NCBI GenBank assembly: GCA_020201485.1
Contig: JAIVGT010000014.1
Span: 1-9,974 of the forward strand
DNA from: Halobacteriales archaeon
GTDB taxonomy: Archaea > Thermoplasmatota > SW-10-69-26 > JACQPN01 > JAIVGT01
Direction of reading: 5' to 3'
Length of the DNA: 9,974 nucleotides
In this document: positions 5,528-9,974 of the stretch, piece by piece
Layout of the letters: every line of letters begins with the position of its first letter
How positions within the stretch are numbered: position 1 is the stretch's first letter
Position numbers and translations under genes: made by a program
Notes under the pieces: generated by a model
What the model was told of the DNA's origin: nothing
Databases searched by the model: none
What the model saw: the letters and a program-made list of their open reading frames with translations, nothing else

Positions 5528-6166
5528 ATGCCCGCGAAGCCCAAGGTCACGCTCTACCAGGAGCGCTACTCGCACCACTGCGTGAAGGCGGCCAAGCTCC
5601 TCGACTTCAAGGGCATCGACCATGAGGTGCGCGAGGTCGGCTACCACGACAAGCGCGAGCTCCTCAAGGCCAGCCAGCAGGACTACGTGCCCTGGCTGCA
5701 GTGGGGCGACGAGGGCGTGGCGTGGGACAAGCTCGTGGACTTCGTCGAGGCGAAGGTGCCGAAGCCGAGCGCGTACCCGCCCGGGCTGGAAGGACCGGCG
5801 CGCATCCTGGAGCAGTGGAGCCACGACGTCCTGGAGGAGCGCGTGTGGCGCTACGTCCGGCCCGAGGTCGGCGTCACCTTCTCCGACCCCATCGAGCGCT
5901 GGGTGTTCGAGGAGATCCAGCACTGGAAGCGCGGCCCGGTCGAGGAGTCCAAGGCGAAGCAGCCGCAGTTCCTCGCCGACATGACGCAGCACCTCGCGCG
6001 GCTGGAGACGTGCCTCGACGGGCGCGACTTCCTCCTCGCCGACGCGCCTTGCGTCGCGGACTTCGCCGCGTTCGGGGCCATCTTCCCGCTCACGTACGTC
6101 GGGCAGGACATCCCGCGCGAGTTCGCCAAGCTGCGCAGCTGGAACCAGCGCCTGGCCAAGGTCTGA
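5528..6166 (+). CDS. Glutathione S-transferase-like protein
   Basis: This 212-residue soluble protein has the two-domain GST layout. Residues about 6-76 form a thioredoxin-fold N-domain, starting KVTLYQERYSHHCVK. S15-H-H-C18 occupies the active-site position seen in Ser/Cys-type GSTs, and V54-P55-W supplies the conserved cis-proline. The usual Glu/Asp-Ser thiol-binding pair after it is not obvious (W66-D67 instead). Residues about 88-210 are the all-helical C-domain, including FLLADAPCVADFAAFGAIF, which matches the family's late helix with its conserved aspartate. The start at 5528 was preferred over the in-frame ATG at 5471 because the fold begins a few residues later and GGTG lies at 5517-5520. 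GSTs are uncommon in archaea, so another low-molecular-weight thiol may be the substrate. Transferase activity itself is inferred. Confidence 0.85.
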   Translation: MPAKPKVTLYQERYSHHCVKAAKLLDFKGIDHEVREVGYHDKRELLKASQQDYVPWLQWGDEGVAWDKLVDFVEAKVPKPSAYPPGLEGPARILEQWSHDVLEERVWRYVRPEVGVTFSDPIERWVFEEIQHWKRGPVEESKAKQPQFLADMTQHLARLETCLDGRDFLLADAPCVADFAAFGAIFPLTYVGQDIPREFAKLRSWNQRLAKV

Positions 6167-6254
6167 CCCCGGCGCGTGGTTGCCGGCATCGCTGGGGCTC
6201 AACCGCAGGCCTGCCCCGCAAGGCGCTTGCGCCCTCCCCCGCGCACGTGCATGC

Positions 6255-6812
6255 ATGGTGCGAGGGGTGCGCGCCGGAGCAGCGCTGCTGCTCCTCCTGC
6301 CGCTCGGGCCGGCGGGCGCGGCGCAGGCGGGGAGCGGCGGCGACACGGGCGTGAACGGCGACGACTGGGACGTGAACATCACCGCCGCCTACATGCTGCC
6401 GAACGGCACGCCGGTCGTGCTCCGCGCGACGTGGAACGTGTGGCAGCCGTGGCCCGTCCCGTACGCCGGCTACGGGGACCGTGTGACGCAGGTGACGGTC
6501 CGCGTGGACGAGGCGGCGCGGAGCGACGCCACGGTCACGTTCTGGCTCCTGGGAGCCGCGCCCTCCCTCGTGTTCAACGTCACGCTCGCCGCCGACGGCG
6601 TGGCGTGGAGCGTGGCCTGGACGTGGACGGAGCAGAACGGCTGCATGCTGAACAAGGTCGTGGGCCCGGTCGAGGCGCGCTGGGGCACCCTCGACGGGCA
6701 GCGCCTGCTCCCGCCGAGCACGGCGAGCGCGAAGGTCGGCATCGGCCTGGCGGCGAAGCACGGGCCGGGCGGCGACCGTCAATGGGAATGCTGGGACGGC
6801 ACTCCGCTGTGA
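6255..6812 (+). CDS. Secreted Trp-rich protein of unknown function
   Basis: I do not recognise a family for this 185-residue protein. Residues about 1-25 are a typical signal peptide (VRGVRAGAALLLLLP, cleavage near AAQA). The mature part is beta-rich by composition (for example TQVTVRVDE and ATVTFWLLG), with many tryptophans (W59, W63, W66, W97, W118, W122, W124, W143, W177, W180). Two cysteines, C130 and C179, could form one disulfide, and N41, N50 and N108 lie in N-x-T sequons, so archaeal N-glycosylation is possible. The ATG at 6255 was chosen because an earlier in-frame ATG (6180) would bury the signal peptide. It lies 88 nt after the GST gene, and the 3' end faces the ABC permease gene. 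An extracellular binding or structural role is likely; nothing more specific can be supported. Confidence 0.75.
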   Translation: MVRGVRAGAALLLLLPLGPAGAAQAGSGGDTGVNGDDWDVNITAAYMLPNGTPVVLRATWNVWQPWPVPYAGYGDRVTQVTVRVDEAARSDATVTFWLLGAAPSLVFNVTLAADGVAWSVAWTWTEQNGCMLNKVVGPVEARWGTLDGQRLLPPSTASAKVGIGLAAKHGPGGDRQWECWDGTPL

Positions 6813-6817
6813 GCGCG

Positions 6818-6866
6818 CCCGCCCTCAGCCGCCCGCCTTCAGCCGCCCGCCCTCAGCCGCCCGCCT
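6818..6866. repeat. 14-bp tandem repeat, three full copies and a partial fourth
   Basis: The unit CCCGCCCTCAGCCG is repeated head to tail at 6818-6831, 6832-6845 (one C-to-T change) and 6846-6859, followed by 7 matching bases. It fills the gap between convergent genes and covers the last codons and stop of the ABC permease. Read on the minus strand each unit carries a TGA. Because 14 is not a multiple of three, the three TGAs fall in three different frames. Confidence 0.9.
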
Positions 6867-7662
6867 CGTCCTGGCGGTGGAACACCTCGACGGCGGCGGC
6901 GCTCGCCGCGACGAGGAACGCGGCGAGCGCGGCGAAGGCCATGCCCTTGGGCAGGCCGCGCGTCGCGACGTCCAGGCCTTGCTGCGTCACGCTCGGCAGG
7001 GTGATGAGCTGCCACACGGCGCCGAGGAACAACGTGTTCGGGTTCGTGATGGCGGCCAGCCCGCCCAGGCCGACCATGCCGAGGACGAGACCGTAGATGA
7101 TGAACAGGAAGTAGATGCCGATGGCGATGCCGAGCACGCCCGTGCTCCCCTTGAGCAGCGTGCTCGCCAGCATCGTCAGCCCGACCCAGCACATGCAGAG
7201 CATGGCGACGAGGAGCGTGAACACCAGCAGGTCGCCCAGGGCGAGCGGCACCTGCCCGGCGGCGAGCGCCGCGCCCACGAGGATGCCGATGACCGCGGCG
7301 GCGACGACGTGCGCGCCGCGCCCGAGGATCTTCCCGAGCAGCAGGTCGCGCCGGGTGATGGGCCGGGACGCGAGGAGGTCGATGGTGCGCGTCGTGCGCT
7401 CCTCGCTCACGCTGTGGATGGTGCTGAGGATGGGGATGATGGGGCCGATGAGGGCGATGGCGAAGGCCATGAACGCCACGACCGCCGACGCGGCGAAGTC
7501 GCCGGGCAGCGCCCCTCCAGCAGCATCCTTCGCGAGCGAGCCGACGTAGCCTGCCGTGCCCACGAGGACGACGAAGAACAGGCCGAGCGCCACGCTCAGC
7601 GGCCGGACGAGCACCTGCTGCAGCTCCAGGCGCGTGACCGCGGCGATGCCGCGCAGGCTCAT
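6853..7662 (-). CDS. ABC-2 type exporter permease
   Basis: This 269-residue membrane protein has about six hydrophobic segments. It carries the ABC-2 transporter signature around residues 86-113 (HSVSEERTTRTIDLLASRPITRRDLLLGK, split by the family charged motif ERTTRTIDLL). Such permeases, related to NosY/NatB-like proteins, form the membrane channel of exporters for drugs, lipids, polysaccharide parts or other substrates, or act in membrane-protein assembly. The start overlaps the ATPase stop in an ATGA (7662-7659), with a GGTGGGG stretch just upstream, so the two subunits are translationally coupled. Reading on this frame further upstream gives only antisense-like sequence against the ATPase frame. 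The C-terminus and stop lie in the 14-bp tandem repeat, so the tail may vary between strains. The substrate is unknown. Confidence 0.9.
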   Translation of the reverse strand: MSLRGIAAVTRLELQQVLVRPLSVALGLFFVVLVGTAGYVGSLAKDAAGGALPGDFAASAVVAFMAFAIALIGPIIPILSTIHSVSEERTTRTIDLLASRPITRRDLLLGKILGRGAHVVAAAVIGILVGAALAAGQVPLALGDLLVFTLLVAMLCMCWVGLTMLASTLLKGSTGVLGIAIGIYFLFIIYGLVLGMVGLGGLAAITNPNTLFLGAVWQLITLPSVTQQGLDVATRGLPKGMAFAALAAFLVAASAAAVEVFHRQDEAGG

Positions 7663-8645
7663 GTCCCCACCGTCCCGGCGGTGCCGGTGATGGCGAGGTA
7701 GATGTCCTCCAGGCTGGGATGGTTCGCCTCCAGGCTGCGCACGCGCACCCCTTGCTGCACGAGGGCGGCGTTGACCTCGGGGCCCACGTCGCGCTCCGCC
7801 TCGACGACGAGCTTGTCGCCGTCGCGTCGCACGCCGAGCACGCCGGGCACGCGGCGCAACGCGGCCAGGGCGGGCTCCGGCACGCCCTCCGCGACCACGA
7901 CGACCTCGACGCGCTGCTGCATGCGCTTGCCCAGCGCTTCGATGCTGTCCACGGCCAGGACCTTGCCCTGGCTGATGATGCCGACGCGGTCGCACACCTG
8001 CTGCACCTCGGGCAGGATGTGGCTGCTCAGGAACACGGTCTTGCCCTGGCCGCGCAGGCCGCGGATGGTCTCGCGGAACCAGGCCGTGCCCGCCGGGTCG
8101 AGGCCGCTGCTCGGCTCGTCCATGATGAGCACGGGCGGGTCGTGGAGCAAGGCCTGGGCCAGGGCGTAGCGCTTCTTCATGCCGTGGCTGAAGGTCTTCA
8201 GGCTGCGTTGCTCCTGCCCGTCCAGGCCGACGCGGCCCAGCAGCTCGCGCGCCCGCTGCCCCATCGCGCCCGGCTCCATGCCGTAGAACCGGCCGTAGGC
8301 GAGGAGCAGTGGCAGGGCCTTGACGCGCGCCGGGAACGCCGGCTCGTCGGGGACGTAGCCCAGCCGGGCCTTGGCCTCGACGCCATCGGGCCCGGCAGGG
8401 AAGCCGAGCACGCTCGCGCTGCCGCCGCTCGCGCGCAGCAGGCCGCACAGGATGCGGATGGTCGTGGTCTTGCCCGCGCCGTTCGGGCCGAGGAAGCCGA
8501 ACACCTCGCCCTGCCGCACCTCGAAGCTCGCGGCCTCCAAGGCGACCTTGCTGCCGTACGTGCGGCGCAGGCCGCTCACGGCGATGGCCGGCGCGCTCGC
8601 GGAGGTCGCGCGCGGCTGGAGGGCGGGCACGGATGCGGCTGCCAC
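7659..8645 (-). CDS. ABC-2 type exporter ATPase subunit (GTG start)
   Basis: This 328-residue nucleotide-binding subunit powers the adjacent permease. Visible motifs are Walker A GPNGAGKTTT (53-62), a Q-loop region GYVPDEPAF with Asp in place of Gln, the signature FSHGMKKRY (152-160), Walker B VLIMDEP (172-178), the D-loop SGLDP and the H-loop histidine H209. Residues about 240-328 form the C-terminal extension seen in NatA/CcmA-like exporter ATPases (SLEDIYLAITG near the end). No ATG precedes the domain. The GTG at 8645 was chosen because a TATA-like CAAATAG lies about 26 nt before it. The first 20 residues are low-complexity Ala/Ser/Pro and not conserved-looking, so a start closer to residue 20 remains possible. 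The stop overlaps the permease start. Assignment to the exporter class is secure. Confidence 0.93.
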   Translation of the reverse strand: MAAASVPALQPRATSASAPAIAVSGLRRTYGSKVALEAASFEVRQGEVFGFLGPNGAGKTTTIRILCGLLRASGGSASVLGFPAGPDGVEAKARLGYVPDEPAFPARVKALPLLLAYGRFYGMEPGAMGQRARELLGRVGLDGQEQRSLKTFSHGMKKRYALAQALLHDPPVLIMDEPSSGLDPAGTAWFRETIRGLRGQGKTVFLSSHILPEVQQVCDRVGIISQGKVLAVDSIEALGKRMQQRVEVVVVAEGVPEPALAALRRVPGVLGVRRDGDKLVVEAERDVGPEVNAALVQQGVRVRSLEANHPSLEDIYLAITGTAGTVGT

Positions 8646-8701
8646 GGGCGGGCGAAACGGCGGAAGCCTATTTGATGATGCGCCTCGTAGGACGGGACGC
8701 G
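8646..8701. promoter_or_regulatory. Bidirectional promoter region between exporter and moaA
   Basis: The 56-bp gap between the divergent start codons contains one AT-rich island at 8668-8675. Read on the minus strand it is CAAATAG, about 26 nt before the exporter GTG. Read on the plus strand it is CTATTTGA, about 31 nt before the moaA ATG. Both transcripts may depend on this element. Confidence 0.5.
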
Positions 8702-9691
8702 ATGCTCGTCGATGGCTTCGGCCGGCCGATGACCGACCTGCGCGTCAGCCTCACGGAGCGCTGCAACTTCCGCTGCGTGTTCTGCCACAACGAGGGCCAG
8801 GGCGAGGTGCACGGCCCGGGCGAGCCCGCGCCGGGCGAGATGAGCCTGGACCACGTGCTCCGCCTCGGCCGCATCGCGAACGGGCTGGGCGTGACGCGCT
8901 TCAAGCTCACGGGCGGCGAGCCCCTGGTGCGCCGCGACTGCGAGGCCATCGTCGCCGGGCTGCGCAGCTTGGGCGACGCGGTGGAGGTGAGCATGACGAC
9001 GAACGGGAGCATCCTCGCCGGGCGCGCCACGAGGCTGAAGCAAGCGGGCTTGGCGCGGGTGAACGTCAGCGTGCACAGCGCGCGTCCGGAGGAGTTCACG
9101 CGCGTCACGGGCGGCCAGCTCGCGCCCGTGCTCGCCGGCGTGGGCGCGGCGCTGGAAGCCGGCCTGACGCCCGTGAAGCTGAACATGGTCGTGTTCCGGC
9201 CCACGGTGCGCCACATCCCGGAGATGGTGGACTTCGTCGCCAGCCGGGAAGGCTTGCAGTTGCAGCTCATCGAGTTCATGCCGGAGCTGGTCGGGCACCG
9301 CGACTGGCGCGTGGACATCGGCGAGGTGCACGCCCTGCTCGCGGCCCGCGCGGAGCGGGTCGAGGTGCGCAGCATGCACCACCGGCGCGTGTACCACATC
9401 GGCGCGAGCCAGGTCGAGGTCGTGGACCCGGTGGGCAACGAGGACTTCTGCGCGAACTGCCACCGCGTGCGCGTCACGGCCCAGGGCGAGCTGAAGGGCT
9501 GCCTCAACGTCGCCCAGACCATCCCGACCGCCGGCCTCGACGATGCGGGTATCCGGGAGGCGTTCACAAGGGTCGTGCAGGAGCGCGCGCCGTTCTACGG
9601 CGCGGTGTTGCGGCGCGATGCGCAGGGCCGCTGGCCGGACGAGCGCCTGCGCGCGGCCGGGCAAGCGGTCGGGCGGGAAGCGCTGGGCTGA
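8702..9691 (+). CDS. moaA: GTP 3',8-cyclase (radical SAM), molybdenum cofactor synthesis
   Basis: MoaA converts GTP to 3',8-cyclo-dehydro-GTP, the first step of molybdopterin synthesis, in the cytoplasm. The 329-residue product has the radical-SAM cluster motif CNFRCVFC (C21, C25, C28), the SAM-binding KLTGGEP (68-74), and the second iron-sulfur site C250-x-x-C253 with C267 thirteen residues later. The N-terminus MLVDGFGRPMTDLRVSLT matches archaeal MoaA proteins, which is why the ATG at 8702 was chosen over in-frame ATGs at 8633, 8675 and 8678. HNEGQGE after the first cluster is also of archaeal type. The protein ends EALG rather than with the Gly-Gly tail needed in bacterial and human enzymes. 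No other molybdenum-cofactor gene lies in the window. It diverges from the exporter operon. Confidence 0.95.
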   Translation: MLVDGFGRPMTDLRVSLTERCNFRCVFCHNEGQGEVHGPGEPAPGEMSLDHVLRLGRIANGLGVTRFKLTGGEPLVRRDCEAIVAGLRSLGDAVEVSMTTNGSILAGRATRLKQAGLARVNVSVHSARPEEFTRVTGGQLAPVLAGVGAALEAGLTPVKLNMVVFRPTVRHIPEMVDFVASREGLQLQLIEFMPELVGHRDWRVDIGEVHALLAARAERVEVRSMHHRRVYHIGASQVEVVDPVGNEDFCANCHRVRVTAQGELKGCLNVAQTIPTAGLDDAGIREAFTRVVQERAPFYGAVLRRDAQGRWPDERLRAAGQAVGREALG

Positions 9692-9742
9692 GCCCGGCGG
9701 AAGCTCGGCAACCGCCGATGATGTTCGACCAGGGTGCGATTC

Positions 9743-9784
9743 CGGCATGCTTGCGCCGCCCAGCGGCGCTCGTTCGGCATGCCG
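9743..9784. other. Two-part hairpin downstream of moaA
   Basis: An 8-bp outer stem (CGGCATGC at 9743-9750 with GCATGCCG at 9777-9784) encloses a 7-bp inner stem (GCGCCGC at 9753-9759 with GCGGCGC at 9763-9769) with loop CCA. The internal loop is uneven: TT on one side and TCGTTCG on the other. There is no U-tract after it, so a classical intrinsic terminator is unlikely. It may be a structured RNA or an operator. Confidence 0.55.
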
Positions 9785-9801
9785 CGGTGGAGCACGCGGG
9801 C

Positions 9802-9858
9802 CGGGACGCGCAGCGATGCGAGCGTTGCCGCGATGCGACCACCGCGCGCAGCGTCCCG
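9802..9858. other. Inverted repeat enclosing a direct repeat
   Basis: CGGGACGC (9802-9809) pairs perfectly with GCGTCCCG (9851-9858) across 41 nt. Inside, GCGATGCGA occurs twice (9813-9821 and 9830-9838). It lies between the hairpin after moaA and the start of the next secreted-protein gene, so it could be part of that gene's leader or a small RNA. GC-rich DNA makes chance pairing fairly likely. Confidence 0.35.
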
Positions 9859-9895
9859 CAAGGCCTTTCCTCGCCTCGCCGGCCAGCCGAAGGCG

Positions 9896-9974
9896 ATGCG
9901 CGCGCACGCGATGCTCCTCGTCCTCCTGCTCCTGACGACGAGCGCCGGCGCGAGCCTCGCCGCGGAGCCTGCTC
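9896..9974 (+). CDS. Start of a secreted protein, cut by the window end
   Basis: The last 79 bases encode a clear signal peptide, MRAHAMLLVLLLLTTSAG followed by ASLAAEPA. It has a short basic start, a Leu-rich core and a plausible cleavage site after LAA. A second ATG at 9911 could also be the start. The mature protein lies outside the window, so nothing can be said of its function. It is on the same strand as moaA but separated by about 204 nt of hairpin-rich DNA, so it probably has its own promoter, although no TATA-like element is evident. Confidence 0.6.
   Translation, partial: MRAHAMLLVLLLLTTSAGASLAAEPA

Noticed and set aside
6214..6230. Overlapping short hairpins (GCAAG/CTTGC and GGCGC/GCGCC) between the GST and secreted-protein genes
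   Set aside because: The stems are only 5 bp and no T-tract follows, so a terminator call is not justified.
7663..8448. Upstream extension of the permease frame into the ATPase gene
   Set aside because: It lies within the clearly coding ATPase gene in another frame; the ATGA overlap at 7662-7659 marks the true start.
9731..9745. T-arm-like string GGTGCGATTCC suggesting a tRNA
   Set aside because: The flanking bases do not pair as a T-stem and no acceptor, D or anticodon arms could be built around it.
8576..9907. Minus-strand open frame opposite moaA
   Set aside because: It is antisense to moaA with its full set of cluster motifs, and the product is low-complexity Arg/Ala/His-rich.

Overview
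The window looks like the chromosome of a very GC-rich archaeon, probably a euryarchaeon and possibly a Thermoplasmatota-like lineage. Four signs point there: an archaeal-type MoaA, a small Lrp/AsnC regulator, an archaeal-style winged-helix protein coupled to a three-helix membrane protein, and AT-rich TATA-like hexamers 24-27 nt upstream of several start codons, as expected for leaderless archaeal mRNAs. The proteins are not strongly acidic, which argues against a haloarchaeon. Lineage is an inference; there is no rRNA gene to settle it.

Region 1 (about 100-2988, plus strand) is an envelope redox cluster. A CcdA electron carrier (142-831) is followed 2 nt later by a membrane-anchored thioredoxin with the DipZ-type C-terminal domain (834-1916). 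Together they correspond to a DipZ protein split into two genes. Next come a winged-helix DNA-binding protein (1941-2288) and an overlapping 94-residue three-helix membrane protein (2281-2565). A four-cysteine lipoprotein (2614-2988) follows behind its own TATA-like element. CcdA should carry electrons across the membrane to the external thioredoxin, which could keep disulfides of exported proteins reduced or shuffled.

Region 2 (2985-5410, minus strand) holds, in transcription order, a secreted seven-blade beta-propeller, an Lrp/AsnC regulator that probably starts at TTG, a hotdog thioesterase, and a helical protein of unknown function. The last gene shares a CTAG with the stop codon of the convergent lipoprotein gene.

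Region 3 (5528-6812, plus strand) holds a glutathione S-transferase-like protein and a secreted Trp-rich protein of unknown function.

Region 4 (6853-8645, minus strand) is an ABC-2 exporter: an ATPase and a permease joined by an ATGA overlap. A 14-bp tandem repeat covers the permease stop codon.

Region 5 (8702-9974, plus strand) holds moaA, diverging from the exporter across a 56-bp gap with one AT-rich element. Then comes about 200 bp of hairpin-rich non-coding DNA and the signal peptide of a secreted protein cut by the window end. No tRNA, rRNA, CRISPR array, IS element or U-tract terminator was seen. No gene-free stretch exceeds 300 bases. The coding content is mostly familiar; the more unusual signals are regulatory and structural.
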